A DNA stretch of 64,000 bases from Paraburkholderia sp. BCC1884 (GTDB taxonomy: Bacteria > Pseudomonadota > Gammaproteobacteria > Burkholderiales > Burkholderiaceae): contig NZ_CAAJGL010000068.1 of assembly GCF_900996225.1 (NCBI RefSeq), positions 558,001 through 622,000 of the forward strand. Direction: 5' to 3'. Shown here piece after piece: positions 51,298-60,103 of this stretch. The number at the start of each line of letters is the position of its first letter. Positions within the stretch are counted from its first letter, which is position 1. The notes beneath the pieces were generated by a model that saw only the letters and a list, made by a program, of their open reading frames with translations, was not told the origin of the DNA and did not search any database. A program made the position numbers and the translations under genes.

Positions 51298-52449
51298 TCA
51301 GAAGCGGTGACGCAGCCCGACAGCCGCTGCGATCTGGTTGCCGTTCGACGACGGTGCCAGCGTATTGATCGCCGCGACGTTCGAGCCGAAGTTACCGAGT
51401 TCGCCCGATGCATGCTGATATACGCCTTCCACGTACACATCAGTGCGCTTGCTCAGCGAGTAGTCGCTCTGCAGCGAGACCGTGTGCCACTTCGGATCGC
51501 CCGTGCCGTTCGCGCCCGACATCTTGCCGTCCGTGAACGTGTACGATGCCGCGAGACTCAATGCCGGCGTCAGCGCGTAACGGCCGTTCAGTTCGTAGTT
51601 GTCGAGATGCAGATTGGTGCCGGCTACGCCCGGCAGGGTCGCGCCGCCGACGTCGACGCCGGTGATGCCGTCCAGTTGCGTGTGCGTGTACACGAAGCCC
51701 GCGGTGGCCGGGCCGTACGTGTAGTTGATGCCCGCACCGAACGTGCGCTGCAGATCGGCCGCAATGGCTGCGGTGCCGTCGCCTTGCGAAACGGCGCCGC
51801 TCAGGTTCGAGCTGCCCGACTTGTTCAATTGCAAATACGCAGCGGCGACGCTCAACGGGCCGTTGTCGTACGAAGCGCCCGCGCTCCACGCGCGATTGTT
51901 CGAGAACTGGCCGGCCGAGTTACTGAAGCCATACAAGCCGCCAAATTTGAGGCCCGCGTAATTTGCGCTGGTGTACTTCACGGCGTTCCTGATCGAGAAC
52001 GAGTTGTCGAGATTGTCGTTGTCGAACGGATGGGCGGCCAGGTTGTTGCCGTAGCCCGCGCCGGCTTCGGACAGCGGTGCCAGATAGTCGACCACCGAGT
52101 CGTACTGACGGCCGAGAGTCAGCGCGCCGTACTGATCGCTTTGCAGGCCGACGAACGCCTGACGATTGAACATCGTGCCGCTTTCCGTGTCCTGGCCATT
52201 GTTCAGGTTGAAACCGTTTTCCAACGTGAAGATCGCGTGCAGACCGCCGCCGAGATCTTCACTGCCGCGCAGGCCGAAGTAGGTGTTCGACACCGAGCCG
52301 CTACCCTGCTGCCAGTTGCTGTGGCCGCCCTGGTTGTTCGAGTAGACCAGGCCGGCGTCGAGCGTGCCGTACAACGTGACGCTGCTTTGTGCGTGAGCGG
52401 TGACGGCGAATACGCTCATGAGGCCGGCTGCAACGAGGATTTTTTTCAT
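51298..52449 (-). CDS. Major porin, Burkholderia OmpC-like
   Basis: A 383-residue outer-membrane porin, 16-stranded beta barrel expected. Signal peptide MKKILVAAGLMSVFAVTAHA, mature start QSSVTLYGTLDAGL. Family markers: YFGLRGSEDLGGGLHAIFTLENGF, MFNRQAFVGLQ, TLGRQYD, YSLSKRTDVYVEGVYQHASG, and the terminal Phe (VGLRHRF). The start is set by the signal peptide, with an in-frame start 39 bases earlier rejected. It has its own terminator. The other porins in the window are the shorter one near 7 kb and the decayed one near 22.9 kb. Confidence 0.95.
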   Translation of the reverse strand: MKKILVAAGLMSVFAVTAHAQSSVTLYGTLDAGLVYSNNQGGHSNWQQGSGSVSNTYFGLRGSEDLGGGLHAIFTLENGFNLNNGQDTESGTMFNRQAFVGLQSDQYGALTLGRQYDSVVDYLAPLSEAGAGYGNNLAAHPFDNDNLDNSFSIRNAVKYTSANYAGLKFGGLYGFSNSAGQFSNNRAWSAGASYDNGPLSVAAAYLQLNKSGSSNLSGAVSQGDGTAAIAADLQRTFGAGINYTYGPATAGFVYTHTQLDGITGVDVGGATLPGVAGTNLHLDNYELNGRYALTPALSLAASYTFTDGKMSGANGTGDPKWHTVSLQSDYSLSKRTDVYVEGVYQHASGELGNFGSNVAAINTLAPSSNGNQIAAAVGLRHRF

Positions 52450-52839
52450 GATTGGATAACTCCGGGACAGTGCATTGGGGATTCGCATTCCAGTGTTTGC
52501 CGCCGATCGAACCGGCGGCCTGACGATCCGCTGCGAAGTGTATGCCGCCTATTCGCCGGTTTAATCGTGAATGGCACAACAATGAATTCTTGAATCCGGA
52601 ATGAAAAATCGGACCGATGTAAGTGCGGGTAAATAAAGAAAAAATCTGTTTAATGGCGAATGGCTGCGTAGTGTGTCAATTCACTGCGTGTTGTTCGCTT
52701 GCGACGCACGCCTGGCATGCCTGTCTGGCTTGATTTTGCGCGATCGTTCCGGTGTCGGAAGATTCATTCTGTTTTCTGCAAAGCACTCTTCCAGTTAATG
52801 TGATCTATTGCAATGAAATACGGTTCTACAATTCGCCTT

Positions 52840-52864
52840 ACCCTTTGACCAAGGGTGTCTTTTT
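52840..52864 (+). terminator. First of two tandem terminator-like hairpins
   Basis: ACCCTT and AAGGGT form a 6-bp stem over TGACC, followed by GTCTTTTT. Short but well-formed. Confidence 0.55.
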
Positions 52865-52874
52865 CATCTTTTAT

Positions 52875-52900
52875 ACGCGGCCTTCGGGCCGCGTTTTTTT
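52875..52900 (+). terminator. Strong intrinsic terminator with UUCG tetraloop
   Basis: ACGCGGCC-TTCG-GGCCGCGT is an 8-bp stem capped by the very stable UUCG loop and followed by seven T. The minus strand has no T-run, so it acts in the plus direction. Confidence 0.85.
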
Positions 52901-53078
52901 ATTCTGCTTTTCGAATAGATTGAGAAATCACGGTAAATCTCGAGATCGGACGTCGCAGCGGGTGAAAGGCCCGGTTCGCCTTGTCCGTTCGTCAGAGGGC
53001 CGGGTTCGGTGCGGGCGGGGCGGGTAGAATTGCGTGCTCGAAATGTGTTTCTGCCCCACGAACGTGAGTAAACCTGTC

Positions 53079-53615
53079 ATGACCGATATACCCCTTCCCT
53101 CGTCCGACGACGCTGCCGACCTCACGACGGAAGGCGCGCCCGAGTTGGGCGATAGCGTGCATGAAGCGCGCTTGTGGCGCGATGACGGCTGGACCGCGCG
53201 CGTCATCAAGAACGAAGACGACGAAGGCTGGGCCGTCGCCATGATCAAGGACGGCGAAGCGGAACCCGCGCTCGTCGGGCCGTGGACGATGGGCCGCAAC
53301 AAGAAAGATCCGAAGCCGCTCGACACCTCGGCGTTCAACACGCTGGTCAAGACCGCATCTGAGGTGCTGCGCCGTCACGAGCAGCAATTGCGTGCGCAAC
53401 TCCATAAGGAAGTGCGCGTAGCGACCGCGGACGGCAACGGCGAACTCGACATTACGCTCGACATCGTCCCCGACGAAGACGAGCCCTACGCGTTGCTCAC
53501 CGCGCTCGACACATTTGGCGAGCAGCTCGCGCAAGTGCAGGTGGCGCCGAACTTCAAGCTCAGCAAGGCAAGTGCCGCGGCGTGGGTCGAAAACGAATTC
53601 CGCCGGCCGGGCTAA
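53079..53615 (+). CDS. Conserved hypothetical protein (Burkholderiaceae)
   Basis: A 178-residue acidic, soluble protein with segments RLWRDDGWTARVIKNEDDEGWAVAMIKDG, LVGPWTMGRNKKDPKPLD and a C-terminal FGEQLAQVQVAPNFKLSKASAAAWVENEFRRPG. The N-terminal beta-rich part looks like a small conserved domain. No motif of known function. The chosen ATG is the fourth codon set after an in-frame start 45 bases earlier, whose codons are Cys/Phe-rich and atypical. It follows the tandem terminators by about 180 bp and stands alone. Confidence 0.75.
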   Translation: MTDIPLPSSDDAADLTTEGAPELGDSVHEARLWRDDGWTARVIKNEDDEGWAVAMIKDGEAEPALVGPWTMGRNKKDPKPLDTSAFNTLVKTASEVLRRHEQQLRAQLHKEVRVATADGNGELDITLDIVPDEDEPYALLTALDTFGEQLAQVQVAPNFKLSKASAAAWVENEFRRPG

Positions 53616-53676
53616 GGTCAGTCAGCCGTGAAGACCGGCAGGCGACCTTTGACACTCGGGTAAACATTACTAATCA

Positions 53677-53710
53677 CTGTCAATATACTTTCATATTCAC
53701 TTCATAGAAT
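53677..53710 (+). promoter_or_regulatory. Triple Pho-box repeat and -10 of phoX
   Basis: Three 7-bp direct repeats CTGTCAA, CTTTCAT and ACTTCAT stand exactly 11 bp apart (53677, 53688, 53699), matching the PhoB-binding CTGTCAT-N4 pattern. The last overlaps a TAGAAT -10 box (53705-53710), the usual place of a PhoB box in place of the -35. It indicates induction by low phosphate. Confidence 0.8.
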
Positions 53711-53811
53711 CCTCGCGTCATAGCGGCGCGAGCGTGAACCATCCGGTTTGGGTCTGAGTGCGTGCCGACTGTGCATCCACCCACACTACTCAAACTCTGG
53801 ATCACGACAAC

Positions 53812-55797
53812 ATGGCCGAGCCCTTCGACCTTTCCCGCCGCAAGGCCCTGAAACTTCTCGCTGGCGCACCCATGTTGCCGTTAGGCGGCCTCGCCACGGC
53901 GTCGATGCTGAGCGCCTGCGGTGGTGGCGACGAACTGGCCGCGGCGCCGGCTACGCCCGCCACGCCGGTCGCGAATTTCAGCGCGGCGTCGTTCTCCAGC
54001 ATGGCGGCGCCGTCGCTGGCCGACCCCGCGCAGATGGCCACCACGGCCGTCGGTTCGGCCCTGACGGTGTCGTACTCCGATGGCTCGCAAAAGGCCTACA
54101 AGCTCGCCTATCAACCGTTCTTCATGACTGGCGACCTGGTGCCGGACGGCAAGGGAGGCACGGTGCTCGCCGGCGGTTACTTCAATATCGACAATCAGCC
54201 GATCTACGACGATTCGGTGCCCGCACAGCGCCGCCAGTTCTTTTCGGATTCGCCGGATGGCACGTCCTTGCTGAAGATCGACGGCGCGAAAGTGGCCGGC
54301 GTGAAAGGCAACACCGTGTTCGCCGTGGTCCAGTTCGAATACACGACGTCGGCGCAATCCGGCACGAGCATGTATGGCCGCCTGCCTTCGCCCATCGCGG
54401 TGCTGACACTCGATCAGGACGCCGCGACGGGCAAGCTCACGCTCGTCAAATATCACAACGTGGATACGTCGCCGGCGAACGGGTTGTGGATTACGTGCGG
54501 GGCGAGTCTGTCGCCGTGGAACACGCATTTGTCGAGTGAGGAATACGAGCCGGACGCGTTCACCACGAGTTCGAGCAATCTCGCGCAATACAAGGCGTTC
54601 AACGACAACCTGCACGGCAACACGAGCACTACCTTCAATCCCTACCTTTACGGTCATTTGCCCGAGATCACGGTCAAGGCCGACGGTACCGGCACGGTCA
54701 ACAAGCACTACTGCCTCGGGCGCATTTCGCACGAACTGGTGCAGGTAATGCCGGACAACCGCACCGTGCTGATGGGCGACGACGCGACCAACAGCGGCCT
54801 CTTCATGTTCGTCGCGGACAACGAGAAAGACCTGTCGGCCGGCACCCTGTATGTGGCCAAGGTGGGCGCGGGCTTCTCGGTCGATCCCGCGGCGGCAGGC
54901 GCCGATTTGAAGTGGCTCAAGCTGGGTCACGCGACGAGCGCGGAAGTCGAGGCGATGGCCAAATCGAATCGTCCGCAGGATGTGATCGACGTCAAATGGA
55001 GCGATCCGGCCGACGCCCGCTACAAGAAGATTTTCGCGAGCGGCGTCGCGCAGTGGGTCAGGATCATGGACGGCAAGGACAAGGTCGCCGCGTTCCTGGA
55101 AACGCATCGCTACGCGTATCTCGCGGGCGGCAGCATGGGTTTCACGAAGATGGAAGGCACGACGGTCAACATCAAGGACAAGGTCGCGTACTCGGCGCTG
55201 CAGAACATCGTCGATTCGATGGTGAAGGGCAGTTCGAAGGGCTGGAACGCGGAGAGCAACATTTCAGTCGATGCCGCGATCAATGCAGGCGGCGTGCTTC
55301 AACACAAGCTTGCCGGCGGCCAGAAGGACGATCAGGGCGCGGCGATCAACAGCGAGTGGGTGCCTGTGCATACGAGCGCCTTACTGGTCGGCAAGGACCT
55401 GCCGGCCGCCGACGCGCTCGGCAATCTGGCCGATCCGGAGCGTGTCGCCAACCCCGACAACCTGAAGTTCTCGGAAAAGCTGCGCACGCTCTTCATCGGC
55501 GAGGACAGCGGTTATCACGTGAACAATTTTTTGTGGGCTTATAACGTCGACACGAAGCAACTGTCGCGTCTGCTATCGACGCCGGCGGGCGCTGAATCGA
55601 CGGGGTTGCATGCAGTCGACGAGTTGAACGGTTGGACCTACATCATGAGTAACTTCCAGCACGCCGGCGATTGGGGCAGTCAGCATACGAAGGCGCTGAA
55701 GGATGCACTGGAGCCCTTGGTCCGCGCGAATTACAAGGATCGGTTCGGGGCGTCGGTGGGGTATCTGACGGCAGATCCGGCGGCGGTGAAGTTGTAA
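53812..55797 (+). CDS. phoX: PhoX-type alkaline phosphatase
   Basis: A 661-residue DUF839/PhoX phosphatase that releases phosphate from organic esters outside the cytoplasm, with Ca and Fe cofactors in the family. The leader LSRRKALKLLAGAPMLPLGGL is twin-arginine, typical for PhoX, and SMLSACGGG resembles a lipobox. The body contains the family stretches WITCGASLSPWNTHLSSEEYEPDA, HYCLGRISHELVQVMPDNRTV, DATNSGLFMFVAD and NNFLWAYNVDTKQLSR. Positioned behind three Pho-box repeats. The start chosen begins MAEPFDLSRRK; an in-frame start 54 bases earlier is not needed. Confidence 0.9.
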   Translation: MAEPFDLSRRKALKLLAGAPMLPLGGLATASMLSACGGGDELAAAPATPATPVANFSAASFSSMAAPSLADPAQMATTAVGSALTVSYSDGSQKAYKLAYQPFFMTGDLVPDGKGGTVLAGGYFNIDNQPIYDDSVPAQRRQFFSDSPDGTSLLKIDGAKVAGVKGNTVFAVVQFEYTTSAQSGTSMYGRLPSPIAVLTLDQDAATGKLTLVKYHNVDTSPANGLWITCGASLSPWNTHLSSEEYEPDAFTTSSSNLAQYKAFNDNLHGNTSTTFNPYLYGHLPEITVKADGTGTVNKHYCLGRISHELVQVMPDNRTVLMGDDATNSGLFMFVADNEKDLSAGTLYVAKVGAGFSVDPAAAGADLKWLKLGHATSAEVEAMAKSNRPQDVIDVKWSDPADARYKKIFASGVAQWVRIMDGKDKVAAFLETHRYAYLAGGSMGFTKMEGTTVNIKDKVAYSALQNIVDSMVKGSSKGWNAESNISVDAAINAGGVLQHKLAGGQKDDQGAAINSEWVPVHTSALLVGKDLPAADALGNLADPERVANPDNLKFSEKLRTLFIGEDSGYHVNNFLWAYNVDTKQLSRLLSTPAGAESTGLHAVDELNGWTYIMSNFQHAGDWGSQHTKALKDALEPLVRANYKDRFGASVGYLTADPAAVKL

Positions 55798-55941
55798 GAA
55801 TCAAGGGCATGGCATAGGCCATCCGGCCGAGGCGCCGACTCGGGGGAATCTCGCGATAATTTGCGGTTTCCCCCGCGGCATCGGCGCAAAATGGTCGATC
55901 TGCCGCCACCACTTGCCGGGACCGGCTTGCAGTAACCCGCC

Positions 55942-56373
55942 TCAACTCCGCTTGCAAAAAATCGCCGTAATCAGCGGCGCGACGTGATGCACGATGGCCG
56001 TGCTGCCCGCTGCGGTCACAGCGGCCTTCACCTTGGCTTCGCTGCCGAACACGACCACGCCATACGCCGAACTGGCGACCGGGTCGCCGTCGCCGACACG
56101 AAACATCGGATCATCTTTTTCGTAGCCGACCACCGCGAATACACGAAAGCCGTACGCGGTCATCGCGGCGCCCTGGGCCGGCGAAAAAGCGTTGATCGAA
56201 TTGCTCTCCACGCGCGTCGGTTTCGGGTCGATCAGTTGTTGTTGAGCGAGGTCGGCAATGAACTGGTGTCCGCTTTCATTGCAAGCGAGCGGCGTGTCGA
56301 GCGATGCAGCGTGACTGGTCAGCGGCAGGGCGGCGAGTAGCGCAAGGAGTGCAGAGCAAAAAAGGCGTTTCAT
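55942..56373 (-). CDS. Exported hypothetical protein
   Basis: A 143-residue protein with signal peptide MKRLFCSALLALLAALPLTSHAAS. The mature part has GHQFIADLAQQQLIDPKPTRVESNSINAFSP and ends LITAIFCKRS, with a pair of cysteines (CNESGHQ and FCKRS) that may bond. Unknown function. The start is set by the signal peptide. It is divergent from the headgroup-like operon, 240 bp away, so a shared regulatory region is possible. Confidence 0.75.
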   Translation of the reverse strand: MKRLFCSALLALLAALPLTSHAASLDTPLACNESGHQFIADLAQQQLIDPKPTRVESNSINAFSPAQGAAMTAYGFRVFAVVGYEKDDPMFRVGDGDPVASSAYGVVVFGSEAKVKAAVTAAGSTAIVHHVAPLITAIFCKRS

Positions 56374-56613
56374 AAGCGTGAACAGCGGCCTGAGTTCGAT
56401 GTAGTGAGTTCGCAACGGGCGGCGGCAAGGCGCCGGGATCCGAAAAACGTTGCGCATCGAAACGAACCCACGCGACAGACGCAACTGGATTGGCACTTTA
56501 TATCGATTCAGCAAATTTTGCTCGGCCGAAAGCATAGCGCGGTAACGTGCGAATCTCAAAGAAACGTGCGGGAAGAAAGCAATGTTTCTCGATCCCGTAT
56601 ATATTTCCGGGTT

Positions 56614-57306
56614 ATGAATTCGCGACCCCAAACTCCAATCAACGTTCCGCCGCCCAGAACATGGGACGCGCGGCTCGCCCGCCGCCTCGTGACTCCGCTC
56701 GTGAACACGTGGGTCACCCCAAACCATCTGACTACCCTGCGTTTGCTGATCGGGCTCGCAGGCGCGCTGTGTCTGGCTCACGGCGACTTTGCCTGGGCCA
56801 ATGCGGGCGCCTTCCTGATCGTGCTGTCGAACTTTGTCGATCATACGGACGGCGAACTCGCGCGCATCGGCGGCAAGTCGAGCCGGATCGGTCATTTTTA
56901 CGACCTCGCCTGCGACGGGATCGTGACGATCACCTTGTTCATTGGCATGGGCATGGGGGTTGGCGCTGCGCAGACGAGCGCATTGAAAGTCGCGCCGGGC
57001 TGGCTTGGCGCAATGGCTGGCGTGGCGATTGCCCTGATCTTTTTCTTGCGCATGCGGATCGAGGAAATGGCGGGCAAGGCGGGCACGAGGCAGGCGTCGG
57101 TCGGCGGTTTCGAAACCGAAGACGTGCTGTACCTGCTGCCGATTGTCACGCTCACCAGCGTGGTCATGCCGTTCGTCGTGATCGCATCGATCGGCGCGCC
57201 GCTGTTCGCGCTGTGGGTCGTGATCGATTTTTGGCGCGTGGCGCGCCGTACGGCCAGCCTGTCGCCGGTTGCGGCAGCCGTCGCGCCGGAAGCCAGTCGA
57301 GTGTGA
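56614..57306 (+). CDS. CDP-alcohol phosphatidyltransferase-family enzyme
   Basis: A 230-residue inner-membrane enzyme with about six hydrophobic helices. The full catalytic motif D-G-x2-A-R-x8-G-x3-D-x3-D is at 79-101 (D79, G80, A83, R84, G93, D97, D101). Such enzymes join a CDP-activated alcohol or diacylglycerol to an acceptor (phosphatidylglycerophosphate, phosphatidylserine, inositol-phosphate and phosphonolipid synthases). It is first in a run of four genes with overlapping or nearly abutting ends. The ATG chosen is preferred to a 70-codon longer frame that lacks family similarity. Confidence 0.85.
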   Translation: MNSRPQTPINVPPPRTWDARLARRLVTPLVNTWVTPNHLTTLRLLIGLAGALCLAHGDFAWANAGAFLIVLSNFVDHTDGELARIGGKSSRIGHFYDLACDGIVTITLFIGMGMGVGAAQTSALKVAPGWLGAMAGVAIALIFFLRMRIEEMAGKAGTRQASVGGFETEDVLYLLPIVTLTSVVMPFVVIASIGAPLFALWVVIDFWRVARRTASLSPVAAAVAPEASRV

Positions 57307-57314
57307 GTCAGGAC

Positions 57315-58130
57315 ATGAGTACGCCCGCCCAAGACGACGTGATCGCCCCCGTGTCCGTCGAGCAATCCAAAGCCGCTTCACCGGCAGCACCGAACGCCGA
57401 CCGCGCGGTCGCGAGCCGCACCCGCGCGTTCGACAATCCGCGTCTGCGCAAAGATTTCGCCGATCAAGGCGCGTTCCTGTACCTGGAAGATTTTCTGGCC
57501 CCCGAAGTCACGGCGCAGTTGGTCAGCAGCGCCCGCGGCCTGCTCGACGAAGTGAACCGCAACTATCTGCCGGGCCACAAGCAGGGCGGCAGCGTGAGCC
57601 GTCACACCATCGACCGCCTCGCGCCGTTCATCGCCGAGTTGTATCGCTCAAAGGAACTGATCGGCTGGCTCGAGCAGATGAGCGGCGACAAGCTGCAGCT
57701 TTCGCCCGTCGACGATCCGCACGCGTACGCGCTCTACTACTACACGCGGGCTGGCGACCACATCGGCTGGCACTACGATACTTCGTACTATGACGGTCGC
57801 CGCTACACCGTGTTGCTCGGCGTGATCGACGAATCGTCGTGCCGGCTCGACTACGAATTGCACACACGCAATCCGGATGTGCCGGATCAGCCGGGCTCGG
57901 TGCAGATCCCGCCGGGCGGCCTGGTATTTTTCGACGGCGACAAGCTGCGCCACCGCATTACGCCGGCCAGCGCGAACGAAATGCGCGTCTCGCTTACGTT
58001 CGAATATGTCACCGACCCGAATATGCGGCCGTGGCGCCGCTTCATCTCCAACATGAAGGACGCGATTGCGTACTTCGGGTTCCGCCAGGTGTTTCGCCAG
58101 ATGACCGCGCGCGGCAAGGATCGCGCATGA
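57315..58130 (+). CDS. 2-oxoglutarate/Fe(II)-dependent dioxygenase-like enzyme
   Basis: A 271-residue protein of the prolyl-4-hydroxylase-like double-stranded beta-helix fold. The iron site is H153-x-D155 (GWHYDTSYY) and H213 (RHRITP), with R224 (MRVSLTFEY) in place to bind 2-oxoglutarate. The first 45 residues are Pro/Ala-rich and probably disordered. The starts (GTG at 57303 or ATG at 57315) lie at the stop of the CDP-alcohol transferase gene, and its own stop overlaps the next gene by four bases. In this context it may hydroxylate a lipid or its headgroup. Substrate unproven. Confidence 0.8.
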   Translation: MSTPAQDDVIAPVSVEQSKAASPAAPNADRAVASRTRAFDNPRLRKDFADQGAFLYLEDFLAPEVTAQLVSSARGLLDEVNRNYLPGHKQGGSVSRHTIDRLAPFIAELYRSKELIGWLEQMSGDKLQLSPVDDPHAYALYYYTRAGDHIGWHYDTSYYDGRRYTVLLGVIDESSCRLDYELHTRNPDVPDQPGSVQIPPGGLVFFDGDKLRHRITPASANEMRVSLTFEYVTDPNMRPWRRFISNMKDAIAYFGFRQVFRQMTARGKDRA

Positions 58131-59146
58131 GTCGCGCGGCTTTGATTCTGCTGTCGATCGGGACGGCGCTGTTTGTCGGCCTGCTGGCCTGGCAGGGTTT
58201 CGGCTCGGTCGCGTCGACGCTGCTCGCAGCGGGCTGGGGCCTCGCGCTGGTGGCAGTGTTTCACATCGTGCCGCTCGCGCTGGACGCGGCTGCGATCTCG
58301 GTGCTGTTCCATCGTCGCCGTGACGGCGTGCATCACGATCTGACCTTGCGCGACGCGCTGTTCGCCCGCTGGATCGGCGAATCGGTGAATAGTCTGCTGC
58401 CGGCCGGCCAGATCGGCGGCCCGGTCGTGATGGTGCGGCAACTGTCCCAGCGCGGCATGCGCATGCGCGACGCGGCCGCGTCGATCACGGTCAGCACGAC
58501 CATGCAGGCGCTCGGGCAGATCATTTTCGCGCTGGCCGGCCTGTTGCTGTTCGGCGCGTACGCGGCGCACGGCGCACTGCACGATTTGCGAACCGCCACG
58601 CTGATCGCCACGGGCGTGCTCGGCCTGATGATCGCCGGCTTCTACTATGCGCAACGGCGCGGCCTGTTCGGCCGCCTGCTCGGCGTGGTCTCAAGAATGT
58701 TCGGCAAGCGCGACTGGTCGGCTCTCGCCACCCGTGCGGAAGCCGTCGACGCCGCCGTCGAGGCGCTGTATCGCGAACGTGGCCGGGTGGCCGCGAGTTT
58801 CGCGTTCAGTCTGCTGGGCTGGATCGTCGGCACGGTCGAGGTATGGCTCGCGCTGCGCTTTCTCGGCCATCCGGTCGACTGGGTCGACGCCTTGCTGCTC
58901 GAAAGCCTGGGGCAGGCCATCCGTGGCGCGGCCTTCATGATTCCGGGCTCGCTCGGCGTGCAGGAAGGCGGTTATCTGCTGCTTGCGCCGATGGTCGGTT
59001 TGCCGCCCGATGCGGCGCTGGCATTGTCGCTCGCTAAACGCGCGCGGGAAATCCTGTTAGGCTTGCCGGGCCTGCTGGTTTTGCACTTCACCGAACGAAG
59101 CTGGCAACGGCGGCGCGCCACTGGGCGCGTGCCGGTCGTCGATTAA
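58127..59146 (+). CDS. YbhN/HpnL-like multi-spanning membrane protein
   Basis: A 339-residue inner-membrane protein with eight or so helices, of the lysylphosphatidylglycerol-synthase-TM/UPF0104 family (YbhN, HpnL). Recognisable are the WIGESVNSLLPAGQIGGPVVMVRQL and AFMIPGSLGVQEGGYLLLAPMVGLP stretches. Members are proposed lipid movers or hopanoid-lipid carriers. It follows the dioxygenase with a four-base overlap and precedes the nucleotidyltransferase by 27 bp. It probably moves the lipid product across the inner membrane, but this is inference. Confidence 0.82.
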   Translation: MSRAALILLSIGTALFVGLLAWQGFGSVASTLLAAGWGLALVAVFHIVPLALDAAAISVLFHRRRDGVHHDLTLRDALFARWIGESVNSLLPAGQIGGPVVMVRQLSQRGMRMRDAAASITVSTTMQALGQIIFALAGLLLFGAYAAHGALHDLRTATLIATGVLGLMIAGFYYAQRRGLFGRLLGVVSRMFGKRDWSALATRAEAVDAAVEALYRERGRVAASFAFSLLGWIVGTVEVWLALRFLGHPVDWVDALLLESLGQAIRGAAFMIPGSLGVQEGGYLLLAPMVGLPPDAALALSLAKRAREILLGLPGLLVLHFTERSWQRRRATGRVPVVD

Positions 59147-59173
59147 TTTCCGTATTTTTTCAAAGGACTGCGC

Positions 59174-59938
59174 ATGCGTGCCATCATCCTCGCAGCGGGC
59201 CTCGGCCTGCGTCTCCAGCAACCGCCGCAGGCTCAGTTCCCCAAGTGCCTCTTGCAGTTCGACGGCATGAGCCTGCTCGAGCGGCATCTGCAGATGCTTG
59301 AAACCGCTGGTGTGACAGACGTCGTGCTGGCGCTCGGTTTCCAGCCGGAGTCCGTGCAGGCGGAACTGGAACGCATCAACTGGCCGCATCCGGTTGAAAC
59401 CGTGCTGAATACGCGTTTCGATCTGGGCAGCGTGCTGACGATGCACACGGTGGCCGATGCGTTGACGCGTGGTGGCGACGTGCTGGTGATGGACGCCGAC
59501 GTGCTGTACGACGAGCGCATCCTGAACGCACTGGTGGCGGGCGAATCGGTGAACCGTCTGTTGATCGACCGTGACTTCGAAGCCGGCGACGAACCCGTCA
59601 AGCTATGTCTGAAAGACGGCGTGCCGGTCGAATTGCGCAAGCAGCTGGCCGTCAATCTCGAGTACGACACCATCGGCGAGTCGGTCGGCTTCTTCCGGTT
59701 CCGCGAAGAAACCGCGCGACGTTTCGCGCAGATCGTGGCCGGCTACGTAGACAGCGGCCGATCCAACATGCCGCACGAAGAAGCGGTGCGCGACCTGCTG
59801 CTCGAACGCAGCCAGGTGTTCGACACCGCCGACGTGACCGGCGCGCCGTGGATCGAAATCGACTTCCCGAACGACGTAGCACGCGCAACGGCCGAAATTC
59901 TGCCGCAGTTGCAACCGCTGGTCAGCGCGTCGCGCTAA
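59174..59938 (+). CDS. Sugar/alcohol-phosphate nucleotidyltransferase (LicC/IPCT-like)
   Basis: A 254-residue nucleotidyltransferase of the phosphocholine-/inositol-phosphate cytidylyltransferase type. The N-terminus MRAIILAAGLGLRLQQ with PKCLLQFDGMSLLERHL is the NTP loop and its Lys. MDADVLYDERIL supplies the metal-binding Asp, and EIDFPNDVARATAEI closes the fold. It would make CDP-alcohol for the CDP-alcohol transferase in the same operon. Choline-phosphate, inositol-phosphate and aminoethylphosphonate are all possible substrates. A strong terminator follows. Confidence 0.82.
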   Translation: MRAIILAAGLGLRLQQPPQAQFPKCLLQFDGMSLLERHLQMLETAGVTDVVLALGFQPESVQAELERINWPHPVETVLNTRFDLGSVLTMHTVADALTRGGDVLVMDADVLYDERILNALVAGESVNRLLIDRDFEAGDEPVKLCLKDGVPVELRKQLAVNLEYDTIGESVGFFRFREETARRFAQIVAGYVDSGRSNMPHEEAVRDLLLERSQVFDTADVTGAPWIEIDFPNDVARATAEILPQLQPLVSASR

Positions 59939-59991
59939 TAACCCGGCGCTGAGTCCTGCCGCCCGCAGTTTTCGCGGGACGACGCTTCACC

Positions 59992-60023
59992 ATGAGCCGG
60001 CTCGATGCCGGCTCATTGCTTTT
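59992..60023 (+). terminator. Intrinsic terminator closing the headgroup-like operon
   Basis: ATGAGCCGGC and GCCGGCTCAT pair as a 10-bp perfect stem over TCGAT, then TGCTTTT. It separates the operon from the MFS gene that follows. Confidence 0.75.
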
Positions 60024-60103
60024 CCGGCCCCGAGCAGCGCCCCATATCGCCGACGCGATGCCATAATCGACGCTTTACATCGACGGCCTAGCCACCCGTC
60101 GTC

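Larger units (their letters stand above)
52450..53078. other. 629-bp gap with AT-rich porin promoter region and two plus-strand terminators
   Basis: The porin-proximal 250 bp is AT-rich and should hold the porin promoter on the minus strand. Beyond it stand two tandem terminator hairpins on the plus strand (listed separately) with no plus-strand gene before them for more than 2 kb, which suggests a small RNA or an unrecognised short transcript. Confidence 0.5.

Noticed and set aside
52752..53027. 91-residue frame over the tandem terminators
   Set aside because: It runs through both hairpins, lacks a good ribosome-binding site and is Phe/Cys/Arg-rich without motifs.
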